This document shows positions 37,984 through 47,314 of a DNA stretch of 64,000 bases, one piece after another (the first letter of the stretch is position 1; each line of letters starts with the position of its first letter). The DNA comes from an uncultured Flavobacteriales bacterium (lineage in GTDB: Bacteria; Bacteroidota; Bacteroidia; Flavobacteriales_D; Parvicellaceae), in contig CALJHN010000001.1 of the NCBI GenBank assembly GCA_938075455.1, positions 1 through 64,000 on the forward strand, written 5' to 3'. Made by a program: the position numbers and the translations under genes. The notes under the pieces are model-generated. The model was not told the origin of the DNA. It did no database searches and saw nothing but the letters and a program-made list of their open reading frames with translations.

Positions 37984-40413
37984 ATGTCGAATAATACTAC
38001 CATTAACAGTATAGATTTAAATAAAGAACAGTTTATAAGTCAAGTCCTAAACGACTATCGTGTAATTTGTATGAGTAGAGAGGCCTCTTTACTTGGAAGA
38101 AAAGAAGTTCTAACTGGAAAGGCAAAATTTGGTATTTTTGGTGATGGAAAAGAATTAGCACAACTTGTAATGTCCAAATTCTTCAATAAAGGAGATTTTA
38201 GATCTGGTTACTACAGAGATCAAACATTCATGATGGCAATTGGAGAGCTTAGTGTTCAGGAATTTTTTGCAGGTCTTTATGCTCATACAGATTTGGAAAA
38301 AGAACCCAATTCTGCTGGTAGACAAATGGGTGGACATTTTTCTACAAAATCAGTTGATAAAGATGGGAATTGGCTTAATTTAGTAGACAAAAAAAATACT
38401 TCTTCTGATATTTCTTGTACTGGTGCACAAATGCCTCGTCTTGTAGGATTAGGATTAGCTTCTAAGATTTACAGACAAAATAAAGAATTAAAGGATTTTA
38501 AGAAATTTTCTAATAACGGTAATGAAGTTGCGTTCGGAACCATAGGAGACGCTAGTACTTCTGAAGGAGTATTTTGGGAATCCATGAATGCAGCATGTGT
38601 CTTAGAAATTCCCTTAGTTATGTCTGTTTGGGATGACGGATATGGAATTTCAGTAGAAAAAAAATACCAAACTACCAAAGAAAGTATTTCTACAGCTTTA
38701 TCTGGATTTGAAATTAAAGACCAATCTAACGGTTTGAAAATTTTCAAATGCAAAGGATGGAATTATACTGAACTATACAGTACCTACCAAGAAGCTGTTA
38801 ATTTTTCAAGAGAACAACATAAGCCCTCTTTGGTACATGTTGAAGAAATCACTCAACCACAAGGACATTCAACTTCCGGATCACATGAAAGATACAAGTC
38901 TAGTGAAAGATTAGCATGGGAAAAAAAATACGACTGTATAGTCCAATTTAAAAAATGGATTCTTAGCAACGAAAATGCAACTGGAAAGCCTATTTGTAGG
39001 TTAGAAGTTTTAGAAAAAATAGAAATAGATAGTAAAAACGAAGTGAAAAAACTCTCTAAGATAGCTTGGACTGAGTTTTTAAATCCAATTAAAAAAAGCT
39101 TAAATGAATGTTCTTTACATCTTAAAAATATTGCAAGTAAAAGTTCTAAAAAATCAGAAATACTTAAAATATTAAATGACTTAGAAAAAATTAGGGAACC
39201 TATTAAAAAAGATGTTTTTTCAAGTTTTAGAAATGCATTATTAATTACTAGAGGTGAGAAATTCAACGAAAAAATAGCTGCTATTAAGTGGTATAAAGAT
39301 CAAAAAAAGGATGAGTTTGATAATTACAATTCTAATTTATACACTGAAACCAATTATTCTGCTCTAAAGGTTAATAAAGAAGATGTAGTATTTTCTAAAA
39401 ATAAAGTAGATGGAAGGGTAATTTTAAAAAATAATTTTCAAAAACTTTTTAGCCAATTTCCTGAGCTTTTAACTTTTGGAGAAGATACCGGAATTATAGG
39501 AGGAGTTAACCAAGTAATGGAGGGAATGCAAGAGGAATTTGGTGAGCTTAGAGTTTTTGATACTGGAATAAGAGAAACTACAATCATAGGGCAAGGAATA
39601 GGATTGGCTTTAAGAGGACTAAGACCAATTGCAGAAATACAATATTTAGATTATCTACTCTATTGTATTCAAATTATGAGTGATGATTTAGCAACATTGG
39701 CTTACAGAACAAAAGGGACCCAAAAGTGTCCTCTTATAGTAAGAACAAGAGGCCACAGACTAGAAGGAATATGGCATGCTGGATCTCCTTTAGGAGGAAT
39801 CATTAATTTGTTAAGAGGAATCATAGTTTGTGTACCTCGAAATATGGTAAAAGCAGCTGGGTTTTACAATACTTTAATAAAATCAGATGATCCAGCATTA
39901 GTCATTGAATGTTTGAATGCCTATAGGATTAAAGAAAATGAACCGGAAAACTATGGAGAGTTTACAACACCTATTGGAATTCCTGAAATTGTTTCGGAAG
40001 GAAAGGACATTACAGTAGTTAGTTATGGTTCCACTTTTAATATTTGTCAACAAGCTGTAAAAGAATTAAACATCTACAACATATCATGTGAACTAATTGA
40101 TATACAGACACTTATTCCTTTTGATGTGAATAATTTGATTAGCAAATCTTTGGAAAAAACTAATAAAATTATTTTTATTGATGAAGATGTTCCTGGTGGA
40201 GCAACTGCTTTTATGTTAGACCAAGTTATTAATAAACAAAAAGGATATTTCCATTTAGATTCTCAACCAGTAACATTAACAGCGAAGGATCATAGACCAG
40301 CCTATGGAACTGATGGTGATTATTTTTCAAAACCTAGTTTAAATGATATTACAGAAGCCATATACAACATAATGCATGAGAGTGATCCCAATTTGTATCC
40401 AAGTATTTTCTAA
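37984..40413 (+). CDS. Fused E1 alpha/beta 2-oxoacid dehydrogenase component
   Basis: An 809-residue fusion of E1 alpha (about 1-340) and E1 beta (about 475-809). The alpha part has the TPP motif GDASTSEGVFWESMNAAC, ending VWDDGYGISV where the usual metal ligand Asn-Asn is Asp-Asp. The beta part has FGEDTGIIGGVNQVMEG, the activating Glu region and RTRGHRLEGIWHAGSPLG. Such fusions in Bacteroidota are called branched-chain 2-oxoisovalerate dehydrogenase E1, feeding acyl groups to lipoyl E2. The ATG at 37984 is preferred over TTG 37942. The subtilisin gene follows after 5 bases. No E2 or E3 gene is in the window. Confidence 0.9.
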   Translation: MSNNTTINSIDLNKEQFISQVLNDYRVICMSREASLLGRKEVLTGKAKFGIFGDGKELAQLVMSKFFNKGDFRSGYYRDQTFMMAIGELSVQEFFAGLYAHTDLEKEPNSAGRQMGGHFSTKSVDKDGNWLNLVDKKNTSSDISCTGAQMPRLVGLGLASKIYRQNKELKDFKKFSNNGNEVAFGTIGDASTSEGVFWESMNAACVLEIPLVMSVWDDGYGISVEKKYQTTKESISTALSGFEIKDQSNGLKIFKCKGWNYTELYSTYQEAVNFSREQHKPSLVHVEEITQPQGHSTSGSHERYKSSERLAWEKKYDCIVQFKKWILSNENATGKPICRLEVLEKIEIDSKNEVKKLSKIAWTEFLNPIKKSLNECSLHLKNIASKSSKKSEILKILNDLEKIREPIKKDVFSSFRNALLITRGEKFNEKIAAIKWYKDQKKDEFDNYNSNLYTETNYSALKVNKEDVVFSKNKVDGRVILKNNFQKLFSQFPELLTFGEDTGIIGGVNQVMEGMQEEFGELRVFDTGIRETTIIGQGIGLALRGLRPIAEIQYLDYLLYCIQIMSDDLATLAYRTKGTQKCPLIVRTRGHRLEGIWHAGSPLGGIINLLRGIIVCVPRNMVKAAGFYNTLIKSDDPALVIECLNAYRIKENEPENYGEFTTPIGIPEIVSEGKDITVVSYGSTFNICQQAVKELNIYNISCELIDIQTLIPFDVNNLISKSLEKTNKIIFIDEDVPGGATAFMLDQVINKQKGYFHLDSQPVTLTAKDHRPAYGTDGDYFSKPSLNDITEAIYNIMHESDPNLYPSIF

Positions 40414-40418
40414 CGTTT

Positions 40419-43028
40419 ATGAAAAAAATTATATTTTTTTTCACATTAATAATTTTTTCATTAAACGCTTATAATCAAGAAATAGGATTTAAAGAAATAG
40501 ATAATTGGATTAAAAATAACCCTGGAGAGCTGGTCCCTATTCGTATTGAATTCAATGATAATATAGATTGTTACATGCTAAATCAGGAATTTAAAGAACA
40601 AAAAATTCCAGTAAATCAACGTCCAAGAATTGTCAATAGGCTTTTAAAAGAGCAAGCTATTAAGTCCCAAGAATTTGTATTAGATTTCTTAAAAAAACAA
40701 ACTCCATCAACTAACTATTATCATTCATTTTGGATTGTAAATATTATTGTTGCTCAATTAGATCCTGTGACAATTGAAAAACTAACTCATTTTTCTAATA
40801 TTGCCTCTATAAAAATTGAAAACAACCGATTAATAGCGCATGATGATTTTGAGGTTTCAGTGGATAATAATAGAACTCCAAATGGGGTTGAAAATGGTTT
40901 AATTGCAATTAACGCTCCTGCCATGTGGGCACTTGGCTATACTGGAAGAGGAAGATTAGCTTACAATTATGACACAGGAGTATGGCCTAATCACCCAGCA
41001 TTTAGCAATAGATTTATAGGAAAGAGATTTCCAATGCAACAAAGCTGGATTGGTTATTTTAATTCATTTCCTAATGGTTCTATTCAAAATCATGGAACAC
41101 ATACTTTGGGAACTATTGCAGGACTAGTAGAGACAACAAACGACACAATAGGTGTTGCTTTTGGTTCTTATTGGATAGCAAATGATTTTGTTACCTCAAC
41201 TGTACAAGCACTACCTCCTATTGTTAATATGATAGAGGCTTTTCAATGGGCATTAAATCCAGACAATGACACTTCAACAACTGAGGATATTCCAGATGTA
41301 ATAAATAATAGTTGGCGATGGTATGATGGAAATGACACCACTCACTGTCAAGGTTTTGTTGTAAATCTTATGAATGCTATTGAAGCAGCTGGAATTGCAA
41401 ATGTTTTTTCCGGAGGAAATTCAGGTCCAAATAATTCAAGTGTAAATTCTCCACAAAGAATAAACACTTCGGAAGTTAATACATTCTGTGTTGGAAGTGT
41501 TAATGGAAATATTTCTTTTCCATACCCAATATCAAATTTTTCTACTAGAGGTCCTAGTCAGTGTTCTGATTCTGGTTCATTAACTATTCATCCTGAAGTT
41601 GTAGCACCAGGTCAAAATGTAAGATCAGCATGGGAACAAAATAATTTTAATACTATTTCTGGCACTAGTATGGCTGCTCCTCATGTTTCGGGAGCCATTT
41701 TACTACTAAAAGAAGCCTTTCCTTTTCTTTCTGGAGAGGAACTTCTTTGGGCACTTTATTTATCTGCTGTAGATTTAGGTACACCTGGTGAAGACAATAT
41801 TTATGGAATGGGGATGATAGATGTTTATGCAGCATTTCAACATTTAAGTCAAATTCATAATCCAGTTGACCCTTCAAATCTGATTTATGATATTCATCTT
41901 GATTCTCTTACTATACCTAATTTTAAAGAAAATACCTGTGAAGATACATTTAACCCAACAGTATATTTTAAAAACTTAGGAGACTTTCCAATAACCAATA
42001 TAGATTTTATATTAAAAATTAATGGGGATACTATTCTAAACAGCATTTGGTCAGGAAATTTAATTCCAAATTCTAGTAACAGCTTTACTCTTCCAGTTTT
42101 AAGTGGGTTAAATTCTGGTAAAAATGAAATACAGGTATTGGCTAATCTAGGAAACTCTCTTAATGAATATGATTACTTTAATAATAGTACCATCCTAAGA
42201 TTTTCAATTATAAAGGAAATAACTTCACTTCCATTTATAGAGGATTTCGAAAATGGGATTAATGAATTGAATTGGATTATTGAAAATACAGACCTCGATG
42301 AAACATGGGGAATTGATTCAACCAGTGGCTTACAATGGAGCTATCAATCAGCTTGCATTAAGCTTTTTTCTTACGCACCTAGAAACAATCAAAAAGATGG
42401 TCTTATAACTCCTAAAATAAGTCTTTCTACATCAAATGATTTATTTTTAACATTTGATATAGCATATCAAAAAAGAAATGCTTCTGGTGTTTTGAATGAC
42501 ACCCTTAAATTGTTTATCTCAAATAATTGTGGATTATCTTACGATTATTTGGTTTATGAAAAGTACGGTAATGATCTTAGTACTTTTGATACATCTTCTT
42601 TTGATTTTGTTCCAGAATATTTTACTCACTGGAGAAACGACACTGTTAATCTATCTGGTTTTTCAAACGAAGACGTTTTAGTTAAATTTGAAACAACTAA
42701 CAGAGCTGGAAACAATTTATATTTAGATAATATTAAAATTTTTGAAGGTTTAAATGCTCCTCTTTCAATATCCAAAACTGATTTATTAGACTTTGAACTT
42801 TATCCAAATCCAACTGGATCAAATATTTATATATTTTTTAAGGATTTTAATACTAAAGATTCATATGTAACAATTTACAACACTTTAGGTGAAGTTATGT
42901 TATGCTCAAAGTTAGATGGCTACCAGACATTACTACCAACCAAAAAATTAAGTTCTGGAGTTTATATTGTACAACTTTTTCAAAGCGGTAAATGCTCAAC
43001 AAAATCCTTTATAAAGAAAAAGGAATAA
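40419..43028 (+). CDS. Secreted S8 (subtilisin-like) protease with T9SS type A signal
   Basis: An 869-residue exported protease. The signal peptide is at about 1-20. The catalytic triad is complete: Asp in YNYDTGVWPNH (near 184), His in NHGTHTLGTIAG (near 227) and Ser in SGTSMAAPHVSGA (near 415), with an oxyanion Asn in FSGGNSGPN. After the peptidase domain come CARDB-like and MAM/jelly-roll-like beta modules (about 490-780). The C-terminal ~75 residues (FELYPNPTGSNIYI, then YNTLGEV and SSGVYIVQL) form the type A sorting domain recognised by the type IX secretion system. The target could be environmental protein or self-maturation of surface proteins. The start is ATG 40419. Confidence 0.93.
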   Translation: MKKIIFFFTLIIFSLNAYNQEIGFKEIDNWIKNNPGELVPIRIEFNDNIDCYMLNQEFKEQKIPVNQRPRIVNRLLKEQAIKSQEFVLDFLKKQTPSTNYYHSFWIVNIIVAQLDPVTIEKLTHFSNIASIKIENNRLIAHDDFEVSVDNNRTPNGVENGLIAINAPAMWALGYTGRGRLAYNYDTGVWPNHPAFSNRFIGKRFPMQQSWIGYFNSFPNGSIQNHGTHTLGTIAGLVETTNDTIGVAFGSYWIANDFVTSTVQALPPIVNMIEAFQWALNPDNDTSTTEDIPDVINNSWRWYDGNDTTHCQGFVVNLMNAIEAAGIANVFSGGNSGPNNSSVNSPQRINTSEVNTFCVGSVNGNISFPYPISNFSTRGPSQCSDSGSLTIHPEVVAPGQNVRSAWEQNNFNTISGTSMAAPHVSGAILLLKEAFPFLSGEELLWALYLSAVDLGTPGEDNIYGMGMIDVYAAFQHLSQIHNPVDPSNLIYDIHLDSLTIPNFKENTCEDTFNPTVYFKNLGDFPITNIDFILKINGDTILNSIWSGNLIPNSSNSFTLPVLSGLNSGKNEIQVLANLGNSLNEYDYFNNSTILRFSIIKEITSLPFIEDFENGINELNWIIENTDLDETWGIDSTSGLQWSYQSACIKLFSYAPRNNQKDGLITPKISLSTSNDLFLTFDIAYQKRNASGVLNDTLKLFISNNCGLSYDYLVYEKYGNDLSTFDTSSFDFVPEYFTHWRNDTVNLSGFSNEDVLVKFETTNRAGNNLYLDNIKIFEGLNAPLSISKTDLLDFELYPNPTGSNIYIFFKDFNTKDSYVTIYNTLGEVMLCSKLDGYQTLLPTKKLSSGVYIVQLFQSGKCSTKSFIKKKE

Positions 43029-43048
43029 TTTTTTTATGGTCTCTTTTT

Positions 43049-43816
43049 ATGAAAAAAGAAAATAAAGAAAAACTTGATTATTTTGTAGAAAAGTACAATA
43101 AATCCACTTTTATTGAATCCGACCCAATAGGACTTGTTCATAGATTTTCAGATCAAAAAGATATTGAGATATTTGGATTAATAATAGCTACCCTAGCTTG
43201 GGGAAATAGAAAGTCAATTATTAAAAGTGGTGAAAAACTTTTAAAAATAATGAACAATGACCCTTTTAACTTCATAATAAATTTTAATGAAAATGAATTG
43301 AATTTATTAAATGACTTTAAGCATAGAACATTTAATGCTTTTGATTTACAATTTTTTATTTTAAGACTTCAAAAAATATACAAAAGATTTAGTTCTTTAG
43401 AAGAATTATTTGCTCCGGATTTCAAAAAAAACAATAATTCATTTGAAGCAATTGTAAATTTTAGAAAAGAATTTATGGGTAAACATTATGAAATTAGAAC
43501 TAAAAAACATGTTGCAAATCCTACTAAAGGGTCTGCAGCTAAAAGAATAAATATGTTTTTAAGATGGATGGTTAGAAAAGATAATAAAGGAGTGGATTTT
43601 GGAATTTGGGATAAAATAAGCCCATCAAAGCTATCCTGTCCATTAGATATACATAGTGGAAGGTCTGCAAGAGCATTTAATCTTTTGAAAAGAGAACAAA
43701 ATGATTGGAAGGCAGTCGAAGAACTAGATATTTCATTGAGAAAATTGGACTATAAAGACCCAGTAAAATATGATTTTGCACTTTTCGGAATGGGAATTGA
43801 ATCCAAAGAGTTTTAA
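43049..43816 (+). CDS. TIGR02757 family protein (DUF2400)
   Basis: The 255-residue protein belongs to the TIGR02757/DUF2400 family, recognisable from DPIGLVHRFSDQKDIEIFGLIIATLAWGNRKSIIKSGEKL near the N-terminus and ISPSKLSCPLDIHSGRSARAFNLL toward the C-terminus. Its helical pattern recalls the HhH-GPD DNA glycosylase fold, but the biochemical role is not established. I start it at ATG 43049; an earlier in-frame reading overlaps the subtilisin gene and adds a non-homologous 19 residues. It follows the protease by 20 bases and precedes a BatA-like gene by 31. Confidence 0.85.
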   Translation: MKKENKEKLDYFVEKYNKSTFIESDPIGLVHRFSDQKDIEIFGLIIATLAWGNRKSIIKSGEKLLKIMNNDPFNFIINFNENELNLLNDFKHRTFNAFDLQFFILRLQKIYKRFSSLEELFAPDFKKNNNSFEAIVNFRKEFMGKHYEIRTKKHVANPTKGSAAKRINMFLRWMVRKDNKGVDFGIWDKISPSKLSCPLDIHSGRSARAFNLLKREQNDWKAVEELDISLRKLDYKDPVKYDFALFGMGIESKEF

Positions 43817-43847
43817 ATCAAATTATATTAACTAACTTCGTGCTTTA

Positions 43848-45890
43848 ATGAGTCTATTATATCCTGATTTTCTTTGGGCATTACTTTTAAATATTATTCC
43901 AATATTTATTCACCTATTCAATTTACAAAAACACGAAACCATTTATTTTTCCGATGTTTCACTTTTAAAAAGCATAGAAGAGAAAACAAAGAGAAAGTCT
44001 CAATTAAAAAACATTCTATTACTAATTTCCAGAATCTTATTTGTAAGCTCTGTAGTAATAGCTTTTTGTTTCCCATATAGAAAGGACCAAAAAATAGACC
44101 AATTAAGAGATTTAAATAAAGTTGGAATCTATATAGACAATTCTTTTTCAATGAGTAGAAGTTATAAAAACCAAACACTTTTTGAATCAGCCAAAGACGA
44201 TGCAATAAAATTAATAGAGAATTTACCTGAAGAAACTAAGTATGTATTAACCACCAACATTAAAAAAAATAACAAGCAATATTTGATTGATAAAAATGAG
44301 ATTAAAAAAGAAATTATTAATTTAAAAACAACTGCTCAAAAACTAAACATTTCTGAAGTAATAGAAATACAACATGAACAGTTAGACCTTGAGAAATTAA
44401 ATTCCTTTTGGTTTACAGATCTTCAAAAAAACACTTTAGATTTAGATAAAGTAAATGACAAAAGAATTATAAAAAACATCAACATTCTTCAATATGGCTC
44501 ATCTTCCAATGATAATATTTCAATTGATTCTGTGTGGTTTAATAAAAACAATAGAACAATTAATAAAAATGAAAATTTAAATGTTAAAATCACCAACCAT
44601 TCTGTAGAAGAAGTAGAATTTCAAACGAAATTAAATATAAATAATGGTGAGGTTTTAAACCAATCTTTTAATAAAATTAATCCAAAGCAGTCTAAAGAAA
44701 TAAAATTTGATTACTCTGTTAGTAAAAAAGGAATTAAATCGGGATTAATTAGCTTGATAAATCCGCCTAATAACGATTTATTATTTGACGATAAATATTT
44801 TTTTTCTTATGTGTTAGAGGAGAAATTTACAATTGTCAATATCCACCAGGGTGAAAATAAATCAAACAAATCTATAGAAACACTTTTTAAGTCTGTTGAG
44901 AAAACTAATTATAAAAATATAGATATTAATAATGGGATTACTAATCAGGATTTAAATGCAGAACTTATTATTTTAAATGAACTATCAAAAATTGATAAAA
45001 AAACCCTCCAATTATTGTCAAGCTCCTCTAAAAGAAAAAGCATTATAATTTTCCCTTCTCTAAGTGGAGAAATAGATTACAAAGATTTATTTAAAATACT
45101 TGGTATTAAAAATTCTGAATTAATAAACTTAAAATTAGAATTAGATATTGAATCTATAGATTTAAGTTTTTTTAAAAATATTTTTTCAAATTATAATGAA
45201 AATTTAGACCTACCCTATTTTAACAAATACCTTAAAATTCAAAACTTATACAATCCAATTAATTGTATAAAGTTAAATAATGCAGATCCATTATTGAGCA
45301 AATATTCTTTTAAGAATAATGACTTTTATTTTTTCACTTCCAATTTAAGTAGAGAATATTCAAATTTTAGCCAACATGCTTTGTTTGTACCTATCCTTCT
45401 TCGAATCAAGGAGAAATCTGCAAACGACATTACTAGTCAAATTTCAATTGATGAATTGGAAAATTTCAAAATTAATCAAGCAATTCAACAAAATGGAAAT
45501 ATAAAAATCACCAATGATTTAAGTGAGCCTACTTACTCTTTTTTTCCTTTAATTTCAAGTAGTTCTGGTTCGTCGTCATTGTATATTAAGGATATGATTG
45601 AATCTACTGGACACTACTTCATATATAACAACGACAGTTTGGTAAGTGGATTTTCAGTCAATAATTCAAAAAGCGAATCTGAAATGGCATTTTCCTCTTC
45701 AAAAGAACTTAATACTGAACTTGAAAATTTAGATTTAAATGATAAAATTCACTATTGGGACATAAAGCAAAATAAATTTCCTGAACTAATTAAAAACAAT
45801 AATAAGAATTTAGAATATTGGATATATTTTATTTTTTTAAGTTTAATATGCCTAATTTTAGAAATCATAATTATTAAAAAACTAAGCTAA
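43848..45890 (+). CDS. BatA-domain membrane protein
   Basis: This 680-residue protein begins with the BatA N-terminal domain (LLYPDFLWALLLNIIPIFIHLFNLQKHETIYFSDVSLL), then a second helix (about 56-76), a large outer region, and a C-terminal helix (about 655-675). The VWA-like segment has NKVGIYIDNSFSMSRSY, a MIDAS-like DxSxS with Asn-Ser, suggesting metal binding is retained. It is one of two proteins of this architecture here, the other encoded at 34962-37031. It sits 1 base before the degenerate dihydroorotase gene, a pairing I recall from other Flavobacteriales. Function unknown, presumably in the envelope. Confidence 0.85.
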   Translation: MSLLYPDFLWALLLNIIPIFIHLFNLQKHETIYFSDVSLLKSIEEKTKRKSQLKNILLLISRILFVSSVVIAFCFPYRKDQKIDQLRDLNKVGIYIDNSFSMSRSYKNQTLFESAKDDAIKLIENLPEETKYVLTTNIKKNNKQYLIDKNEIKKEIINLKTTAQKLNISEVIEIQHEQLDLEKLNSFWFTDLQKNTLDLDKVNDKRIIKNINILQYGSSSNDNISIDSVWFNKNNRTINKNENLNVKITNHSVEEVEFQTKLNINNGEVLNQSFNKINPKQSKEIKFDYSVSKKGIKSGLISLINPPNNDLLFDDKYFFSYVLEEKFTIVNIHQGENKSNKSIETLFKSVEKTNYKNIDINNGITNQDLNAELIILNELSKIDKKTLQLLSSSSKRKSIIIFPSLSGEIDYKDLFKILGIKNSELINLKLELDIESIDLSFFKNIFSNYNENLDLPYFNKYLKIQNLYNPINCIKLNNADPLLSKYSFKNNDFYFFTSNLSREYSNFSQHALFVPILLRIKEKSANDITSQISIDELENFKINQAIQQNGNIKITNDLSEPTYSFFPLISSSSGSSSLYIKDMIESTGHYFIYNNDSLVSGFSVNNSKSESEMAFSSSKELNTELENLDLNDKIHYWDIKQNKFPELIKNNNKNLEYWIYFIFLSLICLILEIIIIKKLS

Positions 45891-45891
45891 T

Positions 45892-47169
45892 ATGTCTTCT
45901 CTTTTAATTAAGAATGTAAATATAATAGACCCAAATTCTAAGTATAATAATTCTAAAAAAGACATACTTTTAAAAAATGGATTAATTGTAAAGGTTGGAG
46001 ACAAAATTAATGATAATAATTCAGAAATAATTCAAGAAGACAATCTTCACGTTTGCCCTGGTCTTTTCGATTTTTCAGTAGACTTTCCCGAACCTGGAAA
46101 TGAACAAAGAGAAACTCTAGAATCTGGTCTATTTTCCTCTAAATCTGGAGGTTTCACAGGTGTTGGACTACAGCCTACTTACCAACCTGCTAGAGACAAA
46201 AAAAGTGAAATTCTTTTTTGCAAAAACGCTTCTAAATATTATGGAATAGATGTTGTTCCCTTTGGAGCAATTTCTAAAGAACTAAAAGGAGAACAATTGG
46301 CAGAAATGTTTGACATGTACAATGCAGGAGCACTTGCCTTTTCAGACTACATGCGACCTGTTCATAACAGCGGTCTTTTATCAAGAGCATTGCTTTATGC
46401 AAAGAACTTTAATGGATTAATAATATCTTTTCCTTACGAAGAAAAAATATCACCTAACGGACTAATAAATGAAGGTATTGTTTCGACTAAATTAGGTTTG
46501 GAAGGAATTCCAGACTTATCAGAAGAGCTCATGGTAAACAGAGATTTATTGATAAATAGATACCACGAGGGAAGGTTACACTTCAATATTTTATCTTCTA
46601 AAAAGAGCTTAGAACAGGTTAAAATCGCTAAAAAAAGTCAAAATAATTTAAGCTGTGGAACATCTATTTATCATCTATTATTTGACGATGAAATTATTAA
46701 TCAATTTGACAATAGGTTTAAAATACTTCCACCTTTTAGAACAAAAGAAGACAGAAATGCACTTTTAGAAGGGGTTAAAAATGGGACGATTGATGTAATT
46801 ACATCTTACCACCAACCTAATGAAAAGGAAATAACTAATGTAGAGTTCAGTTTATCACCTTTTGGATCTATAGGTACTCAAGTTTGCTTTCCATTAGCAT
46901 TAACCTATCTTAAGGAATATATCGGACTAGAAAAAATTGTACAATGTATGTCTATCAATCCGCGAACAATACTTCAATTTGAAGTTCCTATTATAAAAGA
47001 AGGTTATGAAGCGAATATGACATTATTTGATCCCGATAAGAAATGGACATATGATAAAAACAACAATACCTCTATGAGCGAAAATACTGGTTTGTTTGGT
47101 ACTGAACTTAATGGGTTTGTTCATGGAACTGTTCATAAAAGTAATTATCATAAAAATCTTCTTAAATAA
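45892..47169 (+). CDS. Dihydroorotase homologue lacking catalytic metal ligands
   Basis: A 425-residue amidohydrolase-fold protein related to dihydroorotase (DxHVHxR-x-PG family). The site that should read D-x-H-V-H-x-R-x-P-G is D60-F-S-V-D-F-P-E-P-G69: both histidines that bind zinc (now Ser62 and Asp64) and the substrate arginine (now Pro66) are replaced. The rest of the fold is well kept (ETLESGLFSSKSGGFTGVGLQPT, LPPFRTKEDRNALLEGVKNGTIDVITS), so this is not a decaying gene. Comparable non-catalytic paralogues are common in Bacteroidota, and some bacteria use dead dihydroorotases as partners of aspartate transcarbamoylase. Catalysis here is improbable; a structural role is the inference. 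Confidence 0.85.
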   Translation: MSSLLIKNVNIIDPNSKYNNSKKDILLKNGLIVKVGDKINDNNSEIIQEDNLHVCPGLFDFSVDFPEPGNEQRETLESGLFSSKSGGFTGVGLQPTYQPARDKKSEILFCKNASKYYGIDVVPFGAISKELKGEQLAEMFDMYNAGALAFSDYMRPVHNSGLLSRALLYAKNFNGLIISFPYEEKISPNGLINEGIVSTKLGLEGIPDLSEELMVNRDLLINRYHEGRLHFNILSSKKSLEQVKIAKKSQNNLSCGTSIYHLLFDDEIINQFDNRFKILPPFRTKEDRNALLEGVKNGTIDVITSYHQPNEKEITNVEFSLSPFGSIGTQVCFPLALTYLKEYIGLEKIVQCMSINPRTILQFEVPIIKEGYEANMTLFDPDKKWTYDKNNNTSMSENTGLFGTELNGFVHGTVHKSNYHKNLLK

Positions 47170-47181
47170 TAAATAATATTC

Positions 47182-47189
47182 TACATTTG
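47182..47189 (+). promoter_or_regulatory. -7 element of the SRP RNA promoter
   Basis: TACATTTG matches the Bacteroidota -7 consensus TAnnTTTG and ends 4 bases before the first base of the SRP RNA closing stem at 47194, the expected spacing. No TTTG -33 element is evident upstream in the end of the preceding gene. Confidence 0.55.
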
Positions 47190-47193
47190 CTGT

Positions 47194-47297
47194 GGGCAAG
47201 TCTCATACGACCAGCTCCTGTTGAATCCCCCAGGATGGGAACATAGCAAGGGTAAATGGTTGTAGCGGTGCGATATGAGTAGCTTGCCCTTTTTTTT
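47194..47297 (+). ncRNA. ffs: Small bacterial signal recognition particle RNA (4.5S type)
   Basis: The roughly 100-base RNA has the SRP hallmark. The closing stem pairs GGGCAAG (47194-47200) with CTTGCCC (47283-47289), and a second stem pairs TCTCATA with TATGAGT. At the apex lies the symmetric loop CAGG (47231-47234) opposite AGCA (47245-47248), with the ATG-GGAA-CAT hairpin (47235-47244) between them, containing the GGAA tetraloop bound by Ffh. It would join Ffh to target membrane proteins for co-translational insertion. It is in the small Alu-less form usual for this phylum. A run of eight T follows, and a -7 promoter element precedes it. It lies between the pseudo-dihydroorotase and GNAT genes. 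Confidence 0.94.
47290..47297 (+). terminator. T-run ending the SRP RNA
   Basis: Eight consecutive T bases directly follow the SRP RNA closing stem (CTTGCCC at 47283-47289), so the long RNA stem plus U-tract can act as an intrinsic terminator. The GNAT gene begins 17 bases later; it needs its own start or read-through. Confidence 0.45.
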
Positions 47298-47314
47298 GTA
47301 TCTTATAAACAGTA

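Noticed and set aside
38853-39266. Minus-strand open frame of 137 codons inside the fused E1 gene
   Set aside because: The plus strand encodes recognisable E1 sequence in the same interval; the antisense frame is Phe/Ser/Leu-rich as expected of the complement of Lys/Glu-rich coding sequence.
43918-44205. Minus-strand open frame of 95 codons inside the BatA-like gene
   Set aside because: It lies fully within a well-supported plus-strand gene and has no conserved motif or start context.
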